DNA of 64,000 nt, taken from NCBI GenBank assembly GCA_947501105.1, contig CANMUP010000005.1, forward strand, positions 372,001-436,000, read 5' to 3'. Positions 46,822-54,418 of this stretch are shown piece by piece. Position 1 is the first letter of the stretch; each line of letters begins with the position of its first letter. Made by a program: the position numbers and the translations under genes. A model generated the notes under the pieces. The model ran no database searches. It was not told where the DNA came from and saw only the letters and a program-made list of their open reading frames with translations. This DNA comes from an uncultured Flaviramulus sp. GTDB taxonomy: Bacteria; Bacteroidota; Bacteroidia; Flavobacteriales; Flavobacteriaceae.

Positions 46822-47439
46822 ATGAAAAACATCCAGATTTTAATAATATTTCTATTTTCAATCGGAATTTCAGCACAAAATATAACTGAAATTAATTCTG
46901 ATTTAAAACTATCTGATTCGCTTACTTTCGACACAGAAATCCGAATTTATCAAGGTGGAGGAATAACGAATTACTCTTCGCTTTTTAGAATGTTTAAAGA
47001 CAAATCGGAGAAATGGACAGCGGAATTTTATGAACATTATGCAAAAGTCAACGGACAAACTGAATTGCGGACTGAAAAGCAGACTCTAAAATCGGAAAAT
47101 GATATGGAATTTGTTTACTTAAATTTATTGAGGAGCCACATTTTAGATTTACCAAGTTTGACAGAAATTCAATGGAAATTAGAAACTAGAGGAGAAGTAG
47201 AAAAAGTAGAACGAAAACATAGAGGGAAAATAAAAGAAGAATACGAAATATTAAGCAAAAGAAAAAACGTTGTTGACGGAGAAGGATACCAATTCCAAGC
47301 TAAAGGATGGAAATCTAATGAATTTGAAGTTTCAAATCCTGGCAGATATTTAGAATATTATCCAGAGGTCGATGAACTGATTTTTACTTGCGAAATATTG
47401 AATATAATCCGAAATGAATTTGGGATATGGAAAAAATAA
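46822..47439 (+). CDS. Cassette 12: secreted protein of unknown function (copy 2)
   Basis: Identical to the cassette 5 product (205 residues, signal peptide ending ISAQ). The upstream in-frame start at 46753 is discarded because it translates attC site 11. Two identical full-length copies argue for a recent duplication. Confidence 0.75.
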   Translation: MKNIQILIIFLFSIGISAQNITEINSDLKLSDSLTFDTEIRIYQGGGITNYSSLFRMFKDKSEKWTAEFYEHYAKVNGQTELRTEKQTLKSENDMEFVYLNLLRSHILDLPSLTEIQWKLETRGEVEKVERKHRGKIKEEYEILSKRKNVVDGEGYQFQAKGWKSNEFEVSNPGRYLEYYPEVDELIFTCEILNIIRNEFGIWKK

Positions 47440-47447
47440 CTATGCAC

Positions 47448-47572
47448 AACACAGTATATAAAAAATTGCTAGTTTTAGCTAAACCAATTTTAGTTGCTCG
47501 TTTGCTTGCTTCTGATTTTCCTTCGGAAAATCCTCGCACACAAACACGCAACATTTCATATACATAAACGTT
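47448..47572 (+). repeat. attC-like site 12 (copy of site 5)
   Basis: Same arms and hairpin as site 5; lies inside the duplicated segment. Confidence 0.83.
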
Positions 47573-47581
47573 AGGCAACAT

Positions 47582-48193
47582 ATGAAAAAACTCATTCTGA
47601 CAATAATACTTCTATCATCTTTAAATAGTTCTTCTCAAGAAAGAACAAAAATTTTCTTTGAAGATTTTGTTGAATGTTTTTATTCAGAAAAAGCGACTGA
47701 ATCTGTTTCTATTTACAATAATCCGAATGAAAACAAAATTGCGGAGTTAAGTCCATTAACCGAACCTCATTGTTGGTATAAATTTGCGATATCTGAATCA
47801 AAAGATGGTTGGCTGAAAATAGAAAACATTATTGTCTTACCTGCTTGTGAGGAGAATGAATTAAACAAAGACATTGGAAAATATAAAGACAAATGGATTA
47901 AGGCAAAGAATCTGATAATTAATATTGGACATTCTGGAGAAACAAAAATAGATTGCCTTATTGATAAAACTGACAAAGGATTCGCAGAAATCGGATATAG
48001 ATTTTATGGAAAACCAAGTTTAGACTCTGAAATAGCATTTTGCGTAAAAGGATATGTGGAATCTGAACTAATTGCTATAAGTGGTACTTGGGCGAAACTA
48101 AAAATAAAACATGATGAAAAAGAATATATTGGATGGTTGGAAAGGAAATATCAATGCGCTTATCCTTGGACAACTTGCCCTGTATATGATTAA
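47582..48193 (+). CDS. Cassette 13: secreted SH3-like protein (copy 2)
   Basis: Identical to the cassette 6 product (203 residues, signal peptide, two SH3-like stretches, cysteine pairs near the C-terminus). It follows cassette 12 in the same order as in the first copy. Confidence 0.75.
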   Translation: MKKLILTIILLSSLNSSSQERTKIFFEDFVECFYSEKATESVSIYNNPNENKIAELSPLTEPHCWYKFAISESKDGWLKIENIIVLPACEENELNKDIGKYKDKWIKAKNLIINIGHSGETKIDCLIDKTDKGFAEIGYRFYGKPSLDSEIAFCVKGYVESELIAISGTWAKLKIKHDEKEYIGWLERKYQCAYPWTTCPVYD

Positions 48194-48207
48194 AAAATAC
48201 GTTGCCT

Positions 48208-48331
48208 AACAACGTGTATAATTAATTGCTTGGTTCAGGTCTACTCGGAATTTCCTGCGGAAATTCCTCTGGCTCGTGAATGTTTGCTAAATTAGTTGCT
48301 TAAATACGCAACTAACCATACACCAACCGTT
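48208..48331 (+). repeat. attC-like site 13 (copy of site 6)
   Basis: Same arms and hairpin as site 6 up to GTT; the bases after GTT switch to those of cassette 14. Confidence 0.87.
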
Positions 48332-48340
48332 GGCAATAAT

Positions 48341-48928
48341 ATGAAAAAACGAACCCGAATAATAATTGGACTTATATTTTTAGTCACGTCTTTGTCTTCA
48401 GCCTTTTATTTTTTACCAAAGGAATCTGAACTCTATTTGACAACTGACATTTCGGATTTACAGAAAACTCTTTTGCCAATATCAATTGCTTTATCGATTA
48501 TAATTTCTTCAATACTCGTTTTCAAAAAATCGGAATATAACGGAGGAAATTGGTCTAGAATCTCACATCTTGGATATATTGGAATAATGAGTTACTTGAT
48601 TTATAGTTTGTCATCTAGTTTATTAACAACTGTTACTCTAAAAATGAATAGAATATCCAAAACAGAAACGACGGACAAAAATTTCGTTATGAGTACAATG
48701 ACATTTCGTGAAAATGGAAAATTAATATCATCTGAACCTTGGGTTATCAAGTCTGATGGTAAATATGAAGTTCGAGGTAGAATTACTGGAAAATCTTACG
48801 ATGATAATGTTGATGGAATATTTATGGATAAAAGTGACTATGCGAAAGTTGAACAAAAAAAAGAATTCGGAATTACTTTAGTGAGTGGGTTATTCGGAAT
48901 TCCATACGAACCGACTCTAAAAGAATAA
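48341..48928 (+). CDS. Cassette 14: membrane protein of unknown function
   Basis: A 195-residue protein with three hydrophobic segments (about residues 6-25, 44-61 and 78-98), followed by a soluble part of about 95 residues with FVMSTMTFRENGKLISSEPWVI in two blocks and a final GFL-like segment (ITLVSGLFGIPYEP). The ATG at 48341 lies 12 bases after the core; frames starting at 48296 would translate attC. Cassette ends: GTTGGCAATA / TATTGCCAAC. Confidence 0.7.
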   Translation: MKKRTRIIIGLIFLVTSLSSAFYFLPKESELYLTTDISDLQKTLLPISIALSIIISSILVFKKSEYNGGNWSRISHLGYIGIMSYLIYSLSSSLLTTVTLKMNRISKTETTDKNFVMSTMTFRENGKLISSEPWVIKSDGKYEVRGRITGKSYDDNVDGIFMDKSDYAKVEQKKEFGITLVSGLFGIPYEPTLKE

Positions 48929-48939
48929 ATACTATTGCC

Positions 48940-49066
48940 AACAAAGTGTATAATTAATTGCTTTGGTTGTTGCCTACTTGGAAAATTCCTTCGGAATTTT
49001 CTCGCGTTCGTTTTTGTTTACTAAATTAGTTGCTTAAACACGCAACTAACCATACACAAAACCGTT
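48940..49066 (+). repeat. attC-like site 14
   Basis: Arms GTGTATAATTAATTGC and GCAACTAACCATACAC; A-C at 7, 8 and 12. Hairpin AAAATTCCTTCGGAATTTT. Left spacer is AAA rather than ACC or AAC. Confidence 0.87.
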
Positions 49067-49088
49067 GTAGGTAATTTAAGAAAAAACT

Positions 49089-49745
49089 ATGAAGAGAATT
49101 TTAATATTATTATTTCTGACAAGTTGTTTAGGATATTCTCAAGAAAATGATAGTTCGGAAAACAAAACAAATGAAATCCTTGATGGAATTATACTAAAGT
49201 CTAACAAGATTGAAAAAATAACCGACTCGACTTCGACTTTTTTTAGTAAAGAAATAGCTGTTCAAAGATTCAAACTGAATAGCGAAATTAATGTACAAGT
49301 TGAGTGCAATATGGTCGAAGGAAAGTTTGAGAAAGCAAGGGCAAATTATCTAATTGAAATCGGAATTGATAAAGATGGTTTGATTAAAAAAAAGTTTGCT
49401 GATTCCATTTATAAATATTGGATTGAAAAAAGTGAATCATATATAAGCGGTTATGAATATTTACCTGCCACAAATCATATATTTTATAAAAAAGGTGATT
49501 ACGTTATGTATATTGACCCTCAAAACAATAACGTTGGGAAATATTACTTAATTTATTTCAAAAACCGAATTTTAAAAGTGACTTTCAATGGATTTGACCA
49601 AAACGGTGGTTGGGGCGGACTTTCAGCATTTTTATCCGAACTGGTTGAATTTAAATTTGACAAAAGGACAATCAAACCTGAATACAAATCAAAATTTGAC
49701 CCAAAAAAGTATATTGAATTATACGAAAACAAAGAATTTGAATAA
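49089..49745 (+). CDS. Cassette 15: secreted protein of unknown function
   Basis: A 218-residue protein with a short signal peptide (MKRILILLFLTSCLGYSQ). The mature protein has INVQVECNMVEGKFEKARANYLIEIGIDKDGL in parts, SYISGYEYLPATNHIFYKKGDYVMYIDPQNN and NGGWGGLSAFLSELVEF. Long aromatic strands suggest a beta-rich fold. No family recognised. Cassette ends: GTTGTAGGTA / TACCTACAAC. Confidence 0.72.
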   Translation: MKRILILLFLTSCLGYSQENDSSENKTNEILDGIILKSNKIEKITDSTSTFFSKEIAVQRFKLNSEINVQVECNMVEGKFEKARANYLIEIGIDKDGLIKKKFADSIYKYWIEKSESYISGYEYLPATNHIFYKKGDYVMYIDPQNNNVGKYYLIYFKNRILKVTFNGFDQNGGWGGLSAFLSELVEFKFDKRTIKPEYKSKFDPKKYIELYENKEFE

Positions 49746-49757
49746 AAAACTACCTAC

Positions 49758-49881
49758 AACACCGTGTATAATTCATTGCTAGTACTCGCCTACTTACGAA
49801 AATCCTCGCGGATTTTCTATTCGGTTTGTATTTGCTAATTTAGTTGCTTAAACACGCAACGAAATCATACACAAACACGTT
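49758..49881 (+). repeat. attC-like site 15
   Basis: Arms GTGTATAATTCATTGC and GCAACGAAATCATACAC; A-C at 12. Hairpin GAAAATCCTCGCGGATTTTC. Confidence 0.87.
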
Positions 49882-49897
49882 GTACGTAAGTTGACAA

Positions 49898-50263
49898 ATG
49901 ACACGCAGAAAAAAAATAAAAACAGGAATTGGAATATTACTAGTCGGAATTCTATTATGGCAATTCGGACTATTTCATAGATTTAATTATTTAACTGCAA
50001 AAATTGATATTCTGAATGAGAATCCTCGAATTGTTGACACTGGACCACCAATGAATTTTGGAGTACCAGTTATCAGCCTTAATGAAAAGTATGGATTTTA
50101 TCAACATAATACTCATTGTACTGGTTCTGGAGCTAAATTTAATGGAATTGACGCTTATAATTCTGAAGTTGAAAAATATCTAAAAAAACGTAATGGAGAA
50201 AATTGGCGAAAAAAATATCAAGCGGAATTAAATTATCTGATTGAAAATAATTTAACGGAATAA
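49898..50263 (+). CDS. Cassette 16: single-helix anchored protein
   Basis: A 121-residue protein with a basic start and one membrane helix (about residues 9-25), then a soluble part with GPPMNFGVPVISLNEKYGFY and a late THCTGSGAKFNGIDAYN. The 'N-x-G-x-P-x-IS' string also occurs in the cassette 20 product (RLNLGIPQIS), so they may be distant relatives. Cassette ends: GTTGTACGTA / TACGTACAAC. Confidence 0.7.
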   Translation: MTRRKKIKTGIGILLVGILLWQFGLFHRFNYLTAKIDILNENPRIVDTGPPMNFGVPVISLNEKYGFYQHNTHCTGSGAKFNGIDAYNSEVEKYLKKRNGENWRKKYQAELNYLIENNLTE

Positions 50264-50276
50264 AAAACCTACGTAC

Positions 50277-50400
50277 AACAATGTGTATAATTCATTGCTA
50301 GTACTCGCTTGCTTACGAAAATCCTCTCGGATTTTCTATTCGGTTTGTATTTGCTAAATTAGTTGCTTAAACACGCAACGAAATCATACACAAACACGTT
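50277..50400 (+). repeat. attC-like site 16
   Basis: Arms GTGTATAATTCATTGC and GCAACGAAATCATACAC; A-C at 12. Hairpin GAAAATCCTCTCGGATTTTC. Confidence 0.87.
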
Positions 50401-50422
50401 GTACGTCATTTAGAACATCAAT

Positions 50423-51067
50423 ATGAATAAATTTTTTCTTTTTCTTATTCTCTTTTTCTTTTTTTGCCATTCTATTCATTCACAAGTTCAAAAAATATTT
50501 TACGTGGATGATGTGGAGACAATAGATCTAGTTACTGTAAACTTCTGTGTAGATGATAATGCAAAGATTAATGAAGTTGAAGTCATAGAAGAAAAAACAT
50601 CTTACAAAAATAAAATAATGATAGATGCCTTAATTAAATATTTAAAAAGCATTCAATATCATGAAAATAGTCAATTGAAAAATAATTGCTATGATTCAAC
50701 CTTTGAATTTGTGAATAAGAAATATGAATTTGCTGAATTATCAAAAAATGATTTTTCCAAATGTGAAAAGTTTAAGGTTGGTAGATTTAAATATACTGAT
50801 TTCAGATACGAGAATACCAAAATTAAAAGGAGGAAAACTAAGCAAATAGAAAAAGATACGGATTTTAAAGAAAAGTATAGGATTACCTGGCCAACGCCAT
50901 GCGAATATGAACTTGAATATCTAACTGTAAATGACGTAAAGAATAAGAGTCGAATTGGAAAAGCAATTAAAATAAAGATAGTAGGTTTTATACCGAATGG
51001 TTATGTATATAAATCCAAGTTATTAGACTATCCTGAAGATATCGGAATTATAAAATTTGTAAACTAA
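50423..51067 (+). CDS. Cassette 17: secreted protein with a module shared with cassette 19
   Basis: A 214-residue protein with a signal peptide (very Phe-rich, ending SIHSQ). The first part resembles a short TonB-C-like pattern (VNFCVDDNAKINEVEV, LIKYLKSIQY). The second part (about residues 115-205) aligns by eye with the cassette 19 secreted protein: C-x3-KVGRFKYTDFR, TKQIEKDTDFKEKYRITWP, CEYELEYLTVND and IGKAIKIKI. So two cassettes carry homologous envelope domains. Cassette ends: GTTGTACGT / ACGTACAAC, nearly the same as cassette 16. Confidence 0.72.
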   Translation: MNKFFLFLILFFFFCHSIHSQVQKIFYVDDVETIDLVTVNFCVDDNAKINEVEVIEEKTSYKNKIMIDALIKYLKSIQYHENSQLKNNCYDSTFEFVNKKYEFAELSKNDFSKCEKFKVGRFKYTDFRYENTKIKRRKTKQIEKDTDFKEKYRITWPTPCEYELEYLTVNDVKNKSRIGKAIKIKIVGFIPNGYVYKSKLLDYPEDIGIIKFVN

Positions 51068-51081
51068 TTAAACGAACGTAC

Positions 51082-51206
51082 AACAACGTGTATAATCAAT
51101 TGCTTGATTAAAGCTTACTTGGAAATTCCTTCGGAATTTCCTCTGGTTCGTTTTTGTTTACTAACTTAGTTCTAGCCAACGCAACTGAACCATACACGAA
51201 CACGTT
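51082..51206 (+). repeat. attC-like site 17
   Basis: Arms GTGTATAATCAATTGC and GCAACTGAACCATACAC; the TCA/TGA change covaries, with one bulged base. Hairpin GAAATTCCTTCGGAATTTC. Confidence 0.85.
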
Positions 51207-51232
51207 GTGGCACATTTAAAAAACATCGAGAT

Positions 51233-51907
51233 TTGATTAAAATATTTCAGAAATCATTAAAGAAAGAGATTGCCGAATTGAGCAATGAGATTCTGAATTC
51301 CGTTTGGTTGAATAGAATTGAACAGTCAAATATAGAAAATCTCGGAATAAAAAATGGAAAACAAATTATTGCGGAATATTTAGAAAATCGAGAATACGGA
51401 ATTGCTTATGAACATCTTGCATACATAATAACTGAATGCGAAATGGAATTGAGTGTTGAGCGGAAAAACCGAATGGATAAAATTGCGGGTGGAATGAATA
51501 TTGAACCGATTAAGTTGTTAACTAATGAAAAAGGAACTGACTTTCTATTTGGTTGCAAAAACCTCTATTTGGCATCAATTCATCCTTTTGATTTTGATAA
51601 AAGAAACCTGAATGAATACAAACAAATAGTTGAATTAGGAAAAGAACTTTTGGATCAAAGAGGAATTCAAAGTTTTTTAGGATATTTAATGGAATCTCAA
51701 TATCGAGTATCTGTTTGGGCGTCAATGATTGCAATAGAATTCGGAAAACCAAAACAGGATGAAATTCTGAATTTGAGCGGAACTGAAACAATAATTAATT
51801 CTTGTTTGGAATGTATAATGCAAGACGAAATTAATTCTTTATCAGCCGAAATAATTGAAAACAAGAAAAAGTGGACGAAAAAAAACGTGCCACAACACCG
51901 TGTATAA
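51233..51907 (+). CDS. Cassette 18: cytoplasmic protein resembling MafI-type immunity proteins (copy 1)
   Basis: A 224-residue protein without signal, apparently starting at TTG 51233 (no ATG fits). The first 85 residues, with KEIAELSNEILNSVWLNRIEQS, NGKQIIAEYLENREYGIAYEHLAYIITECEMELS and RKNRMDKIAGGM (given in parts), look like small immunity proteins of the MafI kind. The rest is helical. The frame reads through the core and ends at the TAA inside attC, adding PQHRV. Cassette ends: GTTGTGGCAC / GTGCCACAAC. Identical to cassette 22. Confidence 0.65.
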   Translation: MIKIFQKSLKKEIAELSNEILNSVWLNRIEQSNIENLGIKNGKQIIAEYLENREYGIAYEHLAYIITECEMELSVERKNRMDKIAGGMNIEPIKLLTNEKGTDFLFGCKNLYLASIHPFDFDKRNLNEYKQIVELGKELLDQRGIQSFLGYLMESQYRVSVWASMIAIEFGKPKQDEILNLSGTETIINSCLECIMQDEINSLSAEIIENKKKWTKKNVPQHRV

Positions 51908-52016
51908 TTAATTGCTAGTTCTAGCCTACTTGGAAATTCCTTCGGAATTTCCTCTGGTTCGTTTTCTTTTGCTAACTTAGTTCTTGCCAACGCAACTAAC
52001 CATACACAAACACGTT
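51894..52016 (+). repeat. attC-like site 18
   Basis: Arms GTGTATAATTAATTGC and GCAACTAACCATACAC; A-C at 7, 8 and 12. Hairpin GAAATTCCTTCGGAATTTC. Overlaps the end of the cassette 18 gene. Confidence 0.87.
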
Positions 52017-52025
52017 GGCAACAAT

Positions 52026-52409
52026 ATGAAAAAACTCATCATAGCATTTATAATTTTCATTTTTTCGTTATCTATTTTAGCTCAAAGTAAAGATTGCATT
52101 GATATCAAAAATGGAAGTTTCAAATATCTAGATTCACGTTCTAACGAATTTATAGTACAAAGAAAAGATTCTATACAAGTTGATAGTTGCAAATCTGTAA
52201 ATTTTGTAATACACAGCAAAATTAATTGGAAATCTGATTGTGAATATGAAATGACTATCTACAAAGTTAATGACACTTTGTATAATCCAATTATCGGAAA
52301 AACTTTTGAGTTTAAAATAATAAAAATAGAAAATGATAGTATAACGTTGATTACAAAAACTCTAAATAAAGAACGAGAAACGGAACGTATTATGCACATT
52401 CTAAATTGA
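52026..52409 (+). CDS. Cassette 19, gene 1: small secreted protein (copy 1)
   Basis: A 127-residue protein with a signal peptide ending SILAQ. The mature part has DIKNGSFKYLDSRSNEFIVQRKDS, KINWKSDCEYEMTIYKVND and IGKTFEFKIIKIEND (parts), matching the C-terminal domain of the cassette 17 protein. Two cysteines (SKDCIDI and DSCKSV) plus SDCEYE may form disulfides. ATG lies 12 bases after the core. First gene of a two-gene cassette; ends GTTGGCAACA / TGTTGCCAAC. Confidence 0.72.
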   Translation: MKKLIIAFIIFIFSLSILAQSKDCIDIKNGSFKYLDSRSNEFIVQRKDSIQVDSCKSVNFVIHSKINWKSDCEYEMTIYKVNDTLYNPIIGKTFEFKIIKIENDSITLITKTLNKERETERIMHILN

Positions 52410-52417
52410 ATAATAGT

Positions 52418-52750
52418 ATGAAACCTAAATCGATAGAAAAATTTGATTTTGACGATATCTTTGATATTCTCGACCATATCGAAAGAAAACCTGGACTATT
52501 TTTATTGAAACCAAATTTGGAACTATTATATAGTTTTATATCAGGAATAAAATTGATTTCTTATAGTGGGAATATTGATGTAAAAAACATTGACAAGCTA
52601 GATGGATTTTATGATTTTGTACATCAAAAACTAGAATTAAAATACGAAAACACGATGAGTTGGTTCGGAGCAATAAGTTGCGAATATGGAATAGAGATTG
52701 ATGGATTTAATAAATTTTTTGAATACTTGAACGAATTTAGAACTGAATAA
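52418..52750 (+). CDS. Cassette 19, gene 2: immunity-like cytoplasmic protein (copy 1)
   Basis: A 110-residue protein starting 8 bases after gene 1; an in-frame TTG at 52406 overlaps the TGA of gene 1 and could give coupled initiation. The pattern IERKPGLFLLKPNLELLYSFISGIKLI, then DGFYDFVHQKL, SWFGAISCEYG and FNKFFEYLNEF (given in parts), is like small immunity proteins with a 'rPgmyl ... L..fi.G' core. The family is not certain. Confidence 0.65.
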   Translation: MKPKSIEKFDFDDIFDILDHIERKPGLFLLKPNLELLYSFISGIKLISYSGNIDVKNIDKLDGFYDFVHQKLELKYENTMSWFGAISCEYGIEIDGFNKFFEYLNEFRTE

Positions 52751-52764
52751 AAAATACTGTTGCC

Positions 52765-52888
52765 AACACCGTGTATAATTCATTGCTAATGCAAGCTTAC
52801 TTACGAAAATCCTCTCGGATTTTCTATTCGGTTTGTATTTGCTAAATTAGTTGCTGAAACACGCAACGAAATCATACACAAATACGTT
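52765..52888 (+). repeat. attC-like site 19
   Basis: Arms GTGTATAATTCATTGC and GCAACGAAATCATACAC; A-C at 12. Hairpin GAAAATCCTCTCGGATTTTC. Confidence 0.87.
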
Positions 52889-52905
52889 GCCAGTAATTTG
52901 AGAAA

Positions 52906-53487
52906 ATGGAATATACATTAATACTTCTTGGAATTTTTATTGTTGCGATTTCCAGAGCATATTATTTGGATTATAAAAGTGATAAAGAAGAATTTAATTT
53001 CTCTTTAAAAAATGTTGGAAAAAAAGTTCTTGAATATTGTTTTGTTCTATTGATAATATTTGGAATTAAATCTGCGTACACTTATTTCATTCCTTTAAAT
53101 AAAACTCACGGAGTTGAATATAACTCTGAACGATTGAATTTAGGAATCCCACAAATATCAGACAATCTTAAACACATTCCTGAATGGTCAGAGCAATTCG
53201 AAATAGTTTGGTATGATGATAATTCAAAAAATGGACATTTCAAGAAAGTTGTTGAATATGGAGTTTTAAATGCAAAATCTGAAACTGACTACTACAAAAA
53301 TGAAAACAAAAAAGATATTTATGTGTGGTCGAAATATGATTTTACCAATAACGCGTTCGAATATTTTATGGAGAAACCTAATGATAAAGTTGCTTCAGTT
53401 ACAGAAAATGGAAAACTGAAATTTGAAAAACCAAGAATAGAAGAAAAAATAAATAAATCAGAATTTGAAAAGTTTATATCTGAATAA
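52906..53487 (+). CDS. Cassette 20: membrane-anchored protein of unknown function
   Basis: A 193-residue protein with two hydrophobic helices (about residues 3-20 and 43-62) and a soluble C-terminal part of about 130 residues beginning THGVEYNSERLNLGIPQIS. The tail is rich in Lys and Glu (KLKFEKPRIEEKINKSEFEKF). Related in one short motif to cassette 16. Cassette ends: GTTGCCAGTA / TACTGGCAAC, but its attC has a different sequence from most. Confidence 0.7.
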   Translation: MEYTLILLGIFIVAISRAYYLDYKSDKEEFNFSLKNVGKKVLEYCFVLLIIFGIKSAYTYFIPLNKTHGVEYNSERLNLGIPQISDNLKHIPEWSEQFEIVWYDDNSKNGHFKKVVEYGVLNAKSETDYYKNENKKDIYVWSKYDFTNNAFEYFMEKPNDKVASVTENGKLKFEKPRIEEKINKSEFEKFISE

Positions 53488-53498
53488 AAACTACTGGC

Positions 53499-53623
53499 AA
53501 CAATGTATAACCGCAATTACGGCGGATTCGACTACGTCCGAACCCACTCGGAATTACTAAAGTCAGTGCTTAACCGAAAATTAACGCATATTAACCCGTA
53601 ACTGACGGTTATACTAGACCGTT
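53499..53623 (+). repeat. attC-like site 20 (divergent sequence, same architecture)
   Basis: Arms GTATAACCGCAATTACGG and CCGTAACTGACGGTTATAC share little sequence with other sites, yet pair with one bulged base and one A-C mismatch at arm position 12, as elsewhere. Outer cores AAC and GTT are kept. Confidence 0.8.
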
Positions 53624-53643
53624 GTACACCATTTGAGGAAACT

Positions 53644-53877
53644 ATGAAAAAAGTATATTTCAATCTAACTTTTCTGATTTTAATTATCGTTCTACTTTCA
53701 TTATTTGTGTATAGTGGAATAGAAATTACGGAGAGTAAAACGGAGACTATGGAGTGGAAAAGCGGAAGATTTATAATGACTGATTTGACTAAATTAATCG
53801 GATTTTTATTAATTATGACTTTACCAGCGTACGTTTTCTTAAAGAAAAAGTATTATACAACATATGATAAGAAATGA
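53644..53877 (+). CDS. Cassette 21, gene 1: small two-helix membrane protein
   Basis: A 77-residue protein with hydrophobic segments at about residues 7-25 and 49-66 and a short loop with WKSGRFIMTDLTKLIG. Its stop overlaps the start of gene 2 (ATGA), so translation is coupled. No family recognised. Cassette ends: GTTGTACACC / GGTGTACAAC. Confidence 0.7.
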   Translation: MKKVYFNLTFLILIIVLLSLFVYSGIEITESKTETMEWKSGRFIMTDLTKLIGFLLIMTLPAYVFLKKKYYTTYDKK

Positions 53878-54254
53878 GTTGGGACATTGTACTTTTTAGT
53901 TCAAAACAAAAAATAAAATCAGTTGCAGAATTGGACGAAAACCAACTCGAACCTACTGATTTTGACACAATTTTGGAACAGTCATTTGACCTAATTAAAA
54001 AAGAGGATAATCACAGAGAAATAATCGGAACTGATTTTACAATTGACTTTTATGTCCATAATGAACCTGTGAGCAACACGATGATGAATTTATATGGAGA
54101 AAATGGACTATACGCACTTATAGAATTAGCAAAAAAGTATAATTGGCAAATCTACGACTTTGGTATTGGAGAAATGATTGACTTGGAAAATCCCGAAAAA
54201 AACGGATTTGAAAATCACCGAAAATATGTTGAACAGATATTAAAAACCAAATAA
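53874..54254 (+). CDS. Cassette 21, gene 2: cytoplasmic protein of unknown function
   Basis: A 126-residue protein beginning MSWDIVLFSSKQKIKSVAEL, with LEPTDFDTILEQSF, an IIGTDFTIDFYVHNEPVSNTMMNLYG stretch (parts), LYALIELAKKYNWQIYDFG and IDLENPEKNGFENH. Similar proteins are common in Bacteroidota and often sit near toxin or secretion loci, which would suit an immunity role, but no function is established. Overlaps gene 1 by 4 bases. Confidence 0.72.
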   Translation: MSWDIVLFSSKQKIKSVAELDENQLEPTDFDTILEQSFDLIKKEDNHREIIGTDFTIDFYVHNEPVSNTMMNLYGENGLYALIELAKKYNWQIYDFGIGEMIDLENPEKNGFENHRKYVEQILKTK

Positions 54255-54265
54255 AAACGGTGTAC

Positions 54266-54392
54266 AACACCGTGTATAATTAATTGCTTGATGGTGTTTA
54301 ATAATTACCACGGAAATTCTGCCGAATTTCCTTCGCGCTGTTTCTTTTTGCTATCTTAGTGCTCACAGCAACTAACCATACACAAACACGTT
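54266..54392 (+). repeat. attC-like site 21
   Basis: Arms GTGTATAATTAATTGC and GCAACTAACCATACAC; A-C at 7, 8 and 12. Hairpin GGAAATTCTGCCGAATTTCC, with a TGCCG centre unlike other sites. Confidence 0.85.
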
Positions 54393-54418
54393 GTGGCACA
54401 TTTAAAAAACATCGAGAT

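Larger units (their letters stand above)
46808..48331 (+). repeat. Duplicated cassette pair A, copy 2 (cassettes 12-13)
   Basis: Second copy of 41243-42766. Sequences flanking the two copies are unrelated outside the CGTT boundaries, apart from general attC similarity. Confidence 0.9.
51199..52888 (+). repeat. Duplicated cassette pair B, copy 1 (cassettes 18-19)
   Basis: These 1,690 bases recur at 54385-56074, 3,186 bases downstream. The match starts at AACACGTT of site 17 and ends at GTT of site 19, where the two copies diverge (G versus C). Confidence 0.9.

Noticed and set aside
45181-54418. Upstream extensions of cassette genes (for example starts at 45181, 46753, 48296 and 54359)
   Set aside because: They translate attC sequence before the core. 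Starts after the GTT core restore signal peptides or the shared N-termini of duplicated copies.
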